A stretch of DNA of 32,112 nt from Microcoleaceae cyanobacterium MO_207.B10 (GTDB lineage: Bacteria; Cyanobacteriota; Cyanobacteriia; Cyanobacteriales; Microcoleaceae). The notes under the pieces were generated by a model. It was not told the origin of the DNA, did not search any database, and saw nothing but the letters and a program-made list of their open reading frames with translations. Position 1 is the stretch's first letter, and the number at the start of each line of letters is the position of its first letter. Below, piece after piece: positions 25,341 through 32,112 of the stretch. The DNA is taken from contig JASJEE010000070.1 in the NCBI GenBank assembly GCA_030064835.1, positions 1 to 32,112 of the forward strand, given 5' to 3'. Position numbers and translations under genes: made by a program.

Positions 25341-25396
25341 GCTGATAAACTCAATAATTCAGAAAAGAAACTTGAGAGCATTCAAAGAGTTATTTT

Positions 25397-25476
25397 GCAG
25401 TGGCATTTAGTGGGATAATAACAGCAAATACTCTGGCTCCTGTTTCTCAGAATTTGCAATAGTTGAAAAAATTCTA
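25397..25476 (+). pseudogene. Decayed copy of the 3' end of the 22101-23642 gene
   Basis: About 80 bp starting GCAGTGGCATTTAGTGGGAT match 23553-23632 of the phytoene-dehydrogenase-like gene at close to 90% by eye (AVSGMIAANTLAPVSQ region). A TAG interrupts the frame where the parent has a Leu codon. This marks an old duplication of the 3' end across the monooxygenase gene. Confidence 0.85.
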
Positions 25477-25643
25477 AAAATTATAGCTAATGCAACAGGA
25501 AATAGAAAAAAAATATCCTAGAAAAAGGGAACAGGCAATAGGGAACAGGGGCAAGAGTTTCAGGATTTTTGTCTATTTTTTTATTTTTTGCAAATGATTT
25601 AGGGTTGCTATAGCACTTTTCTAATTTATCAGCTACAGTTTCA

Positions 25644-25716
25644 GATCCCCCCCACCCCTCCTTGAAAAGGGGGGAGCTTTCAAAGTCCCCCTTTCTAAGG
25701 GGGATTTAGGGGGATC
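25644..25716. repeat. GATCCCCC...GGGGGATC inverted repeat
   Basis: A 73-bp unit with 8-bp inverted ends and inner hairpins such as TCCCCCTT/AAGGGGGA. This repeat type is widespread in cyanobacterial spacers. It ends about 60 bp before the start chosen for the next gene. The remaining part of the 25341-25735 gap holds the duplicated 3' end and a GGGAACA-type run near 25530. Confidence 0.7.
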
Positions 25717-25777
25717 ATAAATGTAATTCATCTTTATGATAAATGCTATATTACTATTTTCTTACTTCTTACAAATT

Positions 25778-27250
25778 ATGCCTACAAAAACTAAAAAACT
25801 TAACCAAAATGCAGTTATCATAGGAGGAGGCCCTGCTGGTTTTGCTACTGCATTAATGTTAGCTAAACGTGGTTGGCAAGAAATTACAGTATTAGAAAAA
25901 CGACCAGCTGCTGATTTCTATGAACCGGATAAATCATTCAGTTATCAAATTGATGGGCGCGGTCAAAAGTTTACTGATTTATTGGGTTTAACTGAAAAAT
26001 TAGCAAAAATTAGCGTGGCAAATACAGATTTTTACTTGACAGAAATTAAAGCAGATGGTAATCGTAAAACATCAAAATTCCCCAGAGTAGATCCTAATAG
26101 CAAAACAGCTTATTGGCTGCCACGTCGAGCTTTTTTGCAGTTACTATATCAAGAAATTGAACAAAATTGGCAGCATTCAATTCAGGTTTTATTTAATACT
26201 AAATGTGTAAAAATTGACCGGGAAAACTCAAAGCTAAAAATTATCTCCCAAAACATAAATAACGAAAATACTATAGAATTTGAACCTCATCTTTTGGTAG
26301 GTTGTGATGGTCTTAACTCTCTAGTTCGGAAAACTTTAGATAAGTGGGATAACTCTGCATCAAATAAATTTAAAATGCAGTTTTTCCCCTCTGCAAGTTC
26401 TGGTTTAAAATACAAAGTTTTAACCCTACCGCCAAATTTTGCTCTAGATAATAATAGCTCAGAACGGGCAAAATGTACAATGGGTTATGCTATTCGTGCA
26501 GCTTTTTCCGATTCTCAAGGTTCCCTATCTTTAGGCATTTTACCTTTTCCTGACCCAAATGAACCAAGAACAGCAAATATTATCAGACGCCCAGACCATG
26601 AAATTTGGAAGATAAAAGAGGGAGACAAGTTGCAGCAGTTTCTCGAAAGTGCTTTTCCACAGTTGCCAATACATGAAATAGTATCGTCCGAAGAAAGCGA
26701 TCGCTTTGCCAAAAGTGAGGGTGGATATTTTCCCATACCTCAATATTGTTCTGGGTTGCATTGGTTAGTTTCAGACAAAAATGATTCTACTGGAGTAGTA
26801 TTACTTGGTGATGCGGTGCATTGTTTTCCGCCAGATATTGGGCAAGGTGTAAATTCAGCATTAGAGGATGTGTGTATGTTAAATCAAGCACTTACTGAAA
26901 GTAATGATATTATCTCTGATACTTTACCATTATACGAGTCTCGACGTTCTCCGGATCTTAAGCCTTTAATACGTCTAACTCAAACTGCTTTTCCCTGGCC
27001 ATATAATCAAGATATTCCTCGGAAACGACTGGCTCTTATCAACTTTTTTGTGAGGTTTTTATTGAGCCGAATATTACCTTTTATTTTCAGCCCACCTGCT
27101 GTGATGATGATTCAAAATCATCAACTTAGTTACCGCGAAATTTGGAGTATGGCTGAGAAAACCACCCAAATCATTTATATATTTCTGGGGTTAACTTTTA
27201 TAGGTAGTTGTGTTTATCTTTCATTCATAGCTAATATATTTAGAGTTTGA
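25778..27250 (+). CDS. FAD-dependent monooxygenase with C-terminal membrane helix, KMO-like
   Basis: A second class A flavoprotein hydroxylase, 490 residues from the chosen start. Motifs: GGGPAG (16-21), a QIDGRGQKF stretch resembling the RGRxAL region of KMO, DG motif VGCDG (174-178), GD motif LGDAVHCFPPDIGQGVNSA (343-361). The last 25 residues (IYIFLGLTFIGSCVYLSFIA) form a membrane helix, which KMO-type enzymes also have. An in-frame ATG at 25736 would add 14 hydrophobic residues; I prefer 25778 because the upstream part is outside the conserved fold. It is clearly diverged from the neighbouring monooxygenase rather than a recent copy. Its 3' end overlaps the DUF1810 gene by 37 bp, tail to tail. 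Substrate unknown. Confidence 0.83.
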   Translation: MPTKTKKLNQNAVIIGGGPAGFATALMLAKRGWQEITVLEKRPAADFYEPDKSFSYQIDGRGQKFTDLLGLTEKLAKISVANTDFYLTEIKADGNRKTSKFPRVDPNSKTAYWLPRRAFLQLLYQEIEQNWQHSIQVLFNTKCVKIDRENSKLKIISQNINNENTIEFEPHLLVGCDGLNSLVRKTLDKWDNSASNKFKMQFFPSASSGLKYKVLTLPPNFALDNNSSERAKCTMGYAIRAAFSDSQGSLSLGILPFPDPNEPRTANIIRRPDHEIWKIKEGDKLQQFLESAFPQLPIHEIVSSEESDRFAKSEGGYFPIPQYCSGLHWLVSDKNDSTGVVLLGDAVHCFPPDIGQGVNSALEDVCMLNQALTESNDIISDTLPLYESRRSPDLKPLIRLTQTAFPWPYNQDIPRKRLALINFFVRFLLSRILPFIFSPPAVMMIQNHQLSYREIWSMAEKTTQIIYIFLGLTFIGSCVYLSFIANIFRV

Positions 27251-27675
27251 ATATCTCGCTCTCCCTGGAAATACTTATCAATAATACGAGCAAAAATTGA
27301 GTCTGGTTTTGCAACATGAAAAAACATCGTCATAGAAGATTTAAACTTTAAATCATCAGGATAACCAAAGATTTCAGAAATGGATTTTCCTTCTATACCA
27401 AAAACAATTTCCGCACATTCTAAAAGTCTTTTGCCAAGCACAGGATGATTGAGATATTGTTGAGCTTCTTCTATACTTTTTATGGCATAGTATTTTGAGG
27501 TTGTACTTTTGGCTAATCCATCAATTTGTGGGAAAATATACCACATCCAGTGACTCTGCTTTTTAGCATTTTTTAGCTCTCTTAAAACAGTTTCATAAAT
27601 TTTATCTTGGGCACTAATAAACCTACTTAAATTAAAAGGGTCATTATGAGTTGTTCTCTTCCTTACTTTAATCAT
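27214..27675 (-). CDS. DUF1810 family protein
   Basis: A 153-residue soluble protein. Family marks are NLSRFISAQDKIYETVLREL, the signature SHWMWYIFPQIDGL, and SKYYAIKSIEEAQQYL with HPVLGKRLLECAE following. The length matches the family, which is widespread in bacteria without an established biochemical role that I can state. The last 37 bp overlap the 3' end of the convergent monooxygenase gene. Upstream it is separated from petL by a hairpin. The family assignment is firm, the function unknown. Confidence 0.9.
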   Translation of the reverse strand: MIKVRKRTTHNDPFNLSRFISAQDKIYETVLRELKNAKKQSHWMWYIFPQIDGLAKSTTSKYYAIKSIEEAQQYLNHPVLGKRLLECAEIVFGIEGKSISEIFGYPDDLKFKSSMTMFFHVAKPDSIFARIIDKYFQGERDIQTLNILAMNER

Positions 27676-27709
27676 CCTTGACTCCTTTTGATTTGTAATT
27701 AAGTAACTA

Positions 27710-27748
27710 TTCTCCCGTCAAACTATCAAAAAAAGTTCAACGGGAGAA
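27710..27748. terminator. Hairpin between petL and the DUF1810 gene
   Basis: Stem TTCTCCCGT (27710-27718) with ACGGGAGAA (27740-27748), 12 bp after the petL stop as transcribed. There is no U-run after the stem on the minus strand, so termination is plausible but not proven; it could also be a 3' stabiliser. Confidence 0.4.
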
Positions 27749-27759
27749 ATGATACAATT

Positions 27760-27861
27760 CTAGATTAACTTAACAGCACGCAAGCCAAACATCAGAACTG
27801 CAGCCACAGCTAAAGCAGCAACAAACAAGGTAAAGAAAGTAACAATTCCACCAACAGTCAT
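27760..27861 (-). CDS. petL: Cytochrome b6f complex subunit 6 (PetL)
   Basis: A 33-residue single-helix membrane peptide starting MTVGGIVTFF and ending FGLRAVKLI. One hydrophobic helix (about 5-26) followed by a basic RAxKLI tail is the hallmark of PetL, which sits at the periphery of the cytochrome b6f dimer and helps its stability. It has a ribosome site (GGAGA) about 7 bp before the ATG on the minus strand. It is transcribed divergently from aroB, with an 83-bp shared region. PetM and PetN have different sequences and were excluded. Short length makes identification rest on the tail motif. Confidence 0.85.
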   Translation of the reverse strand: MTVGGIVTFFTLFVAALAVAAVLMFGLRAVKLI

Positions 27862-27944
27862 TGATTTTTCTCCAAAATGGCTAATAAAACTATAAAATTA
27901 AGTCTAATATTTATTGTTCAAAATAGCAAAGTCTGAAATAACTC

Positions 27945-29030
27945 ATGGCATTAATAACCGTTCAACTTCCCCAAAAATCCTATGAAATAGCGATCGCCCC
28001 TGGGAACCTCGACCAACTTGGCCCAAAAATGCAGCCCCTCAAATTGGGTCAAAAGGTTTTGCTAGTCTCCAACCCAGAAATATTTGCTCACTACGGAGAA
28101 AGAGCGATCGCCTCTCTCCGACAAGCAGGTTTTGACATCTCTCACTGCATTCTTCCCGCTGGAGAAGAATACAAAACCCCCCAAACCCTGCAAACTATCT
28201 ATGATGCAGCTTTAGCACACCGTCTGGAACGCTCCTCGACAATGGTCGCCCTCGGCGGTGGAGTAGTTGGGGATATGACTGGGTTTGCTGCAGCGACTTG
28301 GTTGCGCGGTTTAAATGTAGTACAAGTTCCTACTTCTCTGTTAGCAATGGTGGATGCTGCTATTGGTGGCAAAACTGGAGTTAATCATCCTCAAGGCAAA
28401 AATCTGATCGGTGCCTTCCATCAACCACGTCTGGTATTAATTGACCCAGAAGTATTGAAGACTTTACCAGTGCGGGAGTTTCGGGGTGGAATGGCGGAAG
28501 TTATTAAATATGGAGTTATTTGGGATGCAGAATTATTTGGCAAAATGGAGAATAGTCATGGTCTTGATGCTATTGACAATTTGACGCCAGGGTTATTAGA
28601 GGAAATCTTGATTAGGTCTTGCCAAAGTAAGGCTGATGTGGTAGCAAAAGATGAAAAAGAATCGGGGTTAAGAGCGATTTTGAATTACGGTCACACTGTC
28701 GGTCATGCGGTGGAAAGTTTGACTGGTTATACTATGCTAATTCATGGTGAGGCGGTTGCTATTGGGATGGTGGCTGCAAGTCGGTTGGCGGTAGAATTGG
28801 GAATGTGGGATGAAGAGAGCGATCGCCGTCAGTTAGCTTTGATCAAAAAAGCGGGTTTACCAACAATGTTGCCTAGTGGTTTGGATATTGAAGAAATTTT
28901 GGTTTCCCTACAGAATGATAAAAAGGTGCAAGCGGGTAAAGTGCGGTTTGTTTTACCGACTGGTTTAGGTGTGGTAACGGTGACAGATAGGGTGAATGCA
29001 GATGTATTGAGGCGAGTATTGGCGGGGTAA
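27945..29030 (+). CDS. aroB: 3-dehydroquinate synthase
   Basis: Second step of the shikimate pathway: converts DAHP to 3-dehydroquinate, NAD+ and metal dependent, cytoplasmic. The 361-residue product has the NAD loop GGGVVGD (104-110), [19 protein letters not shown] (129-147, Lys143 in the active site), and the expected metal ligands Glu185 ([10 protein letters not shown]), His250 ([12 protein letters not shown]) and His267 (HGEAVAIGM). Length is standard. A HIP1 octamer occurs near codon 16. It stands alone, divergent from petL and followed by an IS607-type recombinase. Identification is firm. Confidence 0.97.
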   Translation: MALITVQLPQKSYEIAIAPGNLDQLGPKMQPLKLGQKVLLVSNPEIFAHYGERAIASLRQAGFDISHCILPAGEEYKTPQTLQTIYDAALAHRLERSSTMVALGGGVVGDMTGFAAATWLRGLNVVQVPTSLLAMVDAAIGGKTGVNHPQGKNLIGAFHQPRLVLIDPEVLKTLPVREFRGGMAEVIKYGVIWDAELFGKMENSHGLDAIDNLTPGLLEEILIRSCQSKADVVAKDEKESGLRAILNYGHTVGHAVESLTGYTMLIHGEAVAIGMVAASRLAVELGMWDEESDRRQLALIKKAGLPTMLPSGLDIEEILVSLQNDKKVQAGKVRFVLPTGLGVVTVTDRVNADVLRRVLAG

Positions 29031-29045
29031 ATAACAGTTGGAAAA

Positions 29046-29085
29046 AATCTCTGATTATCTAGTATAATCTCTGATTATCTAGTAT
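29046..29085. repeat. Perfect 20-bp tandem duplication before the IS607-type recombinase
   Basis: AATCTCTGATTATCTAGTAT occurs twice back to back (29046-29065, 29066-29085), ending 5 bp before the ATG at 29091. It is suited to binding by the MerR-like domain of the recombinase or marks the end of the element; both are inferences. Confidence 0.7.
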
Positions 29086-29090
29086 GATTT

Positions 29091-29747
29091 ATGATTATGA
29101 CTAACAAATTTATCAAAATAGGTGCAGCAGCAGAACTATTAGGAGTGTCGATTGATACACTCCGAAAATGGGAATTGTCTGGAGAACTAATACCAGACCG
29201 AAAAAGCCAGGGTGGTACTAGATTCTATGATTATTCTAAACTTATCAATTTAGGAAATGCAGACGGTTCTACTATTTGTTATGCCAGAGTCAGTAGCCAC
29301 GACCAAAAGGCAGATTTAGAAAGGCAACAAGCAATGTTAGAAGCTTATTGTGCTGCCAAAGGATGGAAATTTGAGATCATTAAAGACTTAGGCTCTGGCA
29401 TGAACTACCGCAAAAAAGGGTTGCAAAAATTATTAGAGAAAATCTTGAGGAAACAAACCAAGCGATTAGTATTAACTCATAAAGATAGATTGTTAAGTTT
29501 TGGTGCTGAGTTGGTTTTTTCTGTTTGCGAACTCCAGGGGATTGAGATAGTTATGATTAACAAAGGAGAACAACCAAGTTGTGAAGAAGAACTAGCTCAA
29601 GATGTACTAGAAATCATCACTGTTTTTGCAGCTAGGCTTGATGGTTCTAGATCGAAAAAACACAAAAAACTATTACTGGGATTACAAGAAGAAGTCTCAC
29701 AAGTTGTAAGAAATATTGATAATAATGCTACTAGGATTCAAAACTGA
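29091..29747 (+). CDS. tnpA: IS607-type serine recombinase (TnpA), orphan
   Basis: A 218-residue transposase of the IS607 family. N-terminal MerR-like helix-turn-helix: KIGAAAELLGVSIDTLRKWE followed by GGTRFYDY (about 9-48). Serine-recombinase catalytic domain: ICYARVSSHDQKADLERQQ, with Arg66 and nucleophile Ser68. The DNA-binding domain lies before the catalytic one, opposite to resolvases, as typical for IS607. The product is full length. Normally a tnpB gene follows; here 29748-30303 has none, so this is either a solo tnpA element or a decayed IS607. The start could also be the ATG at 29097. Confidence 0.9.
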   Translation: MIMTNKFIKIGAAAELLGVSIDTLRKWELSGELIPDRKSQGGTRFYDYSKLINLGNADGSTICYARVSSHDQKADLERQQAMLEAYCAAKGWKFEIIKDLGSGMNYRKKGLQKLLEKILRKQTKRLVLTHKDRLLSFGAELVFSVCELQGIEIVMINKGEQPSCEEELAQDVLEIITVFAARLDGSRSKKHKKLLLGLQEEVSQVVRNIDNNATRIQN

Positions 29748-29992
29748 ACTGTGGACTGGATGACGCCGACCTTGCCAGAATGAAGCAGGAATAGAACAGG
29801 CTATCAAGAGAAAATCATAGGTTTCTAAGAACGGATGCGATAATACCATCACAAAAAAATACGCAGTGAGACACCTAAGATCAAATCCGGTTGAATACTT
29901 ATTATATAGTTGGGAGAGATGGGAGGGTTAGATAACAGTATAGTGTATTTCCATAATTTTTTTCCTGCGACTGGACTGACACGTCTAAAAAT

Positions 29993-30089
29993 GTAGGTTG
30001 GGTTGAATGGAGTGCAACCCAACAATAGTAGGTTTTTCTTGGGTTTACCCTACGGATAAGCTAACGCTAACACGAACAACCCAACCTAC
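29993..30089. repeat. MITE-like element with 13-bp perfect inverted ends (GTAGGTTGGGTTG)
   Basis: GTAGGTTGGGTTG at 29993-30005 and its exact reverse complement at 30077-30089 enclose 97 bp of non-coding DNA. The left end also occurs at 17474-17486. A partial copy of the TGGACTGACAC motif lies just upstream (about 29971). Confidence 0.7.
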
Positions 30090-30190
30090 GCCCATAATTG
30101 CTACAACGATTTTTCGGTAATTATACGGCCTCAATATTATCATGGCCAGTTTTTCCAGAGCTTCACCTTGCAAAAGAAAAATTTAATCAG

Positions 30191-30228
30191 AAAGCTTGTC
30201 AATAAAATCTTATTTATTGACAAGCTTT
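30191..30228. promoter_or_regulatory. Perfect 16-bp stem hairpin in the porin upstream region
   Basis: AAAGCTTGTCAATAAA (30191-30206), a 6-nt loop, and the exact reverse complement (30213-30228), ending 99 bp before the chosen porin start. Possible roles are operator, terminator for upstream transcription, or 5'-leader structure; the sequence alone does not decide. Confidence 0.55.
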
Positions 30229-30327
30229 ACAAATAAGTTAATTGATGTATTATATGCTTTTAACGTTTTAAATGCCTTAATTACTTAGGGTATTTCACTA
30301 AAAATGGACAGTTGTGAGGAAAAAGTA

Positions 30328-31980
30328 ATGATAAGTCTTTTGAATAAGTTAGTAAAACATAGTCCTAGTATTCTCAGTGCCACATTATTAATAGCCAATA
30401 CTGCCCAGGCCAATCCCCCAGTAAAAATCGCCCAGGCACATCGGCCCTTACCAATGGATGACCCCTCATTAGTAATGCCCAGTGTATCTGAGTTAGAAGC
30501 AGAAGAAGGAATAGACCAAGTAACTTCTGTTTCCCAATTATCAGACGTGCAGCCTACAGATTGGGCATTCCAAGCATTACAATCATTAGTAGAACGTTAT
30601 GGTTGTATCGCAGGTTATCCTGATGGCACATTCAAAGGCAATCGGGCCATGACTCGCTACGAATTTGCTGCAGGGTTAAATGCTTGCTTAGACAGAATTA
30701 CAGAATTAATTGCAGCAGCAACTACCAATCTAGTAACCAGAGAAGACTTAGCTGTATTGCAACGGCTACAAGAAGAATTTGCAGCCGAACTTGCAGCATT
30801 GCGTGGCCGCGTCGATTCCTTAGAAGCACGCACCGCCGAACTAGAAGCCAATCAATTTTCCACCACCACTAAACTTAATGGTGAAGTCCTGTTTTGGTTA
30901 AGCGATACTTATGGGGAAAGAGCATCAGCACGTGGAGAAGGTTCCGCTGACGATAAAACCCAAACTTTCTTTTCTTATCGCACCTGGCTGCACTTTGAGA
31001 CCAGCTTTACTGGAGAAGATTTGCTCTTCACTCGTCTACAAGCTAATAATACTAACGATTTGAGCGAATCAGACCTCACCAATACCTTAATGACTAGGAC
31101 TGCTATTGATGAAGCTGATGGTGATAATGCTTTTGGTATTGACTTGATGTTCTATCAGTTTCCTATTGGCGATCGCGCCCAAGGTATCATTGGCCCGATT
31201 GGAGTTGACCTAGATGACGTTTCCACAGTGCTATCGCCCTTTGCAGAAGAAGGCGACGGGACTATCTCTAGATTCGGGCGTCGCAACCCTACCAGTTTCC
31301 GTGGTCCAGCTAATGCGGGTCTTGGTTTTAGCTACGCATTTAATGATAAGTTTCAGGTAAATGTGGCTTACTTAGCAGACGATCCAGCAAACCCACAAGC
31401 AGGTGCGGGTGCATTCAATGGTGCTTACAGTGCATTAGGTCAACTTGTGATTGAACCCAATGATAGCTTGGCATTTACTCTAGGTTATGTGCGTAAATAT
31501 TGGGGTGACGATGGGGTTGATATTACTAATGGTACTGGTAGTTTCAAAGCTCAAGACCCCTTTGATGGAATAGCTACTACTGCTGATAATGTTGGGTTCC
31601 AAGCTCATTGGAGAGTGAATGAAACAGTTGAAGTAGGTGGTTGGTTTGGTTCAACCTGGGCGCGTCCAGAAAATGGTAACGGTGATGATGACGATGTGAC
31701 GATTATTAATGGAATGTTATATTTTGGTTTCCCAGACTTATTTAGAGAAGGAAATTTGGGTGGTTTGATGGTGGGTGTTCCTCCTATTGTGACTGATGGT
31801 GGTGATGATGATTCATTGAAAGATGATGACACATCTATACACATAGAGGCAATTTATCGTTTCCAAGTTAATGACTATATTTCTATAACTCCGGGTTTAT
31901 TTGTGATTACTAATCCTAATCACGATGATGTGAATGATACTATTTGGATTAGTACATTCCGGACTCAGTTTGTGTTTTAA
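30328..31980 (+). CDS. Outer-membrane porin with SLH domain, OprB family
   Basis: A typical cyanobacterial major porin, 550 residues from the chosen start. The ATG at 30328 is preferred to the ATG at 30304 because a GAGGA ribosome site lies 9 bp before it and the product then begins with a proper signal peptide (MISLLNKLVKH..., cleaved after AQA). Next an SLH domain, VQPTDWAFQALQSLVERYG then GYPDGTFKGNRAMTRYEFA, which binds peptidoglycan; then a coiled coil (LAVLQRLQEEFAAELAALRG); then a beta-barrel with alternating aromatic strands, ending in the outer-membrane signal residue Phe (RTQFVF). The barrel loops are Asp/Asn-rich. It allows passage of small solutes through the outer membrane; selectivity is unknown. 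Confidence 0.92.
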   Translation: MISLLNKLVKHSPSILSATLLIANTAQANPPVKIAQAHRPLPMDDPSLVMPSVSELEAEEGIDQVTSVSQLSDVQPTDWAFQALQSLVERYGCIAGYPDGTFKGNRAMTRYEFAAGLNACLDRITELIAAATTNLVTREDLAVLQRLQEEFAAELAALRGRVDSLEARTAELEANQFSTTTKLNGEVLFWLSDTYGERASARGEGSADDKTQTFFSYRTWLHFETSFTGEDLLFTRLQANNTNDLSESDLTNTLMTRTAIDEADGDNAFGIDLMFYQFPIGDRAQGIIGPIGVDLDDVSTVLSPFAEEGDGTISRFGRRNPTSFRGPANAGLGFSYAFNDKFQVNVAYLADDPANPQAGAGAFNGAYSALGQLVIEPNDSLAFTLGYVRKYWGDDGVDITNGTGSFKAQDPFDGIATTADNVGFQAHWRVNETVEVGGWFGSTWARPENGNGDDDDVTIINGMLYFGFPDLFREGNLGGLMVGVPPIVTDGGDDDSLKDDDTSIHIEAIYRFQVNDYISITPGLFVITNPNHDDVNDTIWISTFRTQFVF

Positions 31981-31982
31981 CT

Positions 31983-32075
31983 CTTCCGGCTGGAAGTCCC
32001 GCGCTCTCCATCCCCCCAGGGGAGCGTCGTATGGGAAAGCCGGGCTAGGGTGTACGGTTTTCCTATAGTCCTAGT
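31983..32075. other. GC-rich structured block after the porin gene
   Basis: A sharp GC-rich island right after the porin stop, with a hairpin CTTCC/GGAAG (31983-31996) and a longer one CGCTCTCC/GGGGAGCG (32002-32009 with 32019-32026, one G-T pair). The later part (CGTATGGGAAAGCC ... GTGTACGGTTTTCC) can also pair. It could be a porin transcript terminator, the end of a mobile element or a structured RNA. Beyond 32076 the sequence returns to AT-rich DNA with a TTGCTATAG motif. Confidence 0.5.
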
Positions 32076-32112
32076 TGCTATAGCCATTGACAATTTATTA
32101 ACACAGCCATTA

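Larger units (their letters stand above)
29748..30303. other. Gap between the IS607-type gene and the porin gene
   Basis: No gene visible. It contains an inverted-repeat element (29993-30089) and a perfect hairpin (30191-30228). I searched 29750-29900 for a tnpB tail and found only interrupted frames. Confidence 0.6.

Noticed and set aside
25736-25777. Upstream start of the second monooxygenase (14 extra residues, hydrophobic)
   Set aside because: It could be a weak membrane segment, but the conserved fold begins after the ATG at 25778 and class A hydroxylases do not carry signal peptides.
27214-27250. Tail-to-tail overlap of monooxygenase and DUF1810 gene as a possible misannotation
   Set aside because: Both ends look genuine (membrane helix end; family-length DUF1810 protein), so a true 37-bp overlap is the simplest reading.
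29755-29900. Possible tnpB tail behind the IS607-type recombinase
   Set aside because: All frames are interrupted and no zinc-ribbon or RuvC motif is visible; a scrap cannot be excluded, but there is nothing to support it.

Overview
The window looks like chromosomal DNA of a filamentous, probably marine, non-heterocystous cyanobacterium (Oscillatoriales type such as Okeania, Trichodesmium or Moorena; the genus is an inference). Supporting signs are the HIP1 octamer GCGATCGC in many places (for example 1251 and 4756), a petL gene for the cytochrome b6f complex, ferredoxin-dependent narB and nirA, an SLH-domain porin, a zinc-ribbon/kinase/WD40 protein, AT-rich sequence and gaps crowded with short dispersed repeats.

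Layout. 326-6019 (+) is a branched-chain-amino-acid/amide type ABC importer: receptor, two permeases and one ATPase. It is interrupted by a sarcosine-oxidase-like flavoprotein gene broken by one in-frame stop, and the usual second ATPase is absent. 6371-13245 (-) is a nitrate assimilation cluster in transcription order nirA, an unknown membrane-anchored protein, nrtP, narB. A textbook NtcA-activated promoter lies far upstream of nirA, and a second NtcA box lies just upstream of nrtP. 14019-14510 is a scrapyard: the C-terminal end of a histidine kinase and the C-terminal end of a TnpB. 14522-16705 (-) is a Ser/Thr kinase with seven WD40 repeats. 17853-20048 (+) holds two tandem TRAP-type receptors, one a predicted lipoprotein and one not, without their membrane partners. 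20628-21272 (-) is a truncated TPR/CHAT-family N-terminus, followed by yidD. 22101-27250 (+) carries three FAD enzymes: one phytoene-dehydrogenase/CrtISO-like and two kynurenine-3-monooxygenase-like. A decayed copy of the 3' end of the first lies between the other two. Then come a DUF1810 gene, petL, aroB, an orphan IS607-type serine recombinase and an SLH/OprB porin with a 16-bp perfect hairpin upstream.

How the genes work together. NrtP imports nitrate, NarB reduces it to nitrite and NirA reduces nitrite to ammonium; NtcA sites fit nitrogen control of this set. The liv-type importer and the TRAP receptors would add uptake of organic nitrogen or organic acids, but both systems are incomplete in this window. 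All three solute receptors carry twin-arginine signals.

The most unusual large-scale signal is in the spacers. At least ten short arrays with an exact 7-bp period but unrelated unit sequences occur, together with several 97-160 bp elements with terminal inverted repeats and small palindromes whose two arms vary together. I saw no CRISPR array, tRNA or rRNA gene. No clearly new multi-gene system is proven; the best leads are the broken oxidase inside the importer operon, the nirA promoter with a leader of over 400 nt, the unknown protein between nirA and nrtP, the flavoenzyme cluster with its duplication scar, and the spacer repeats.
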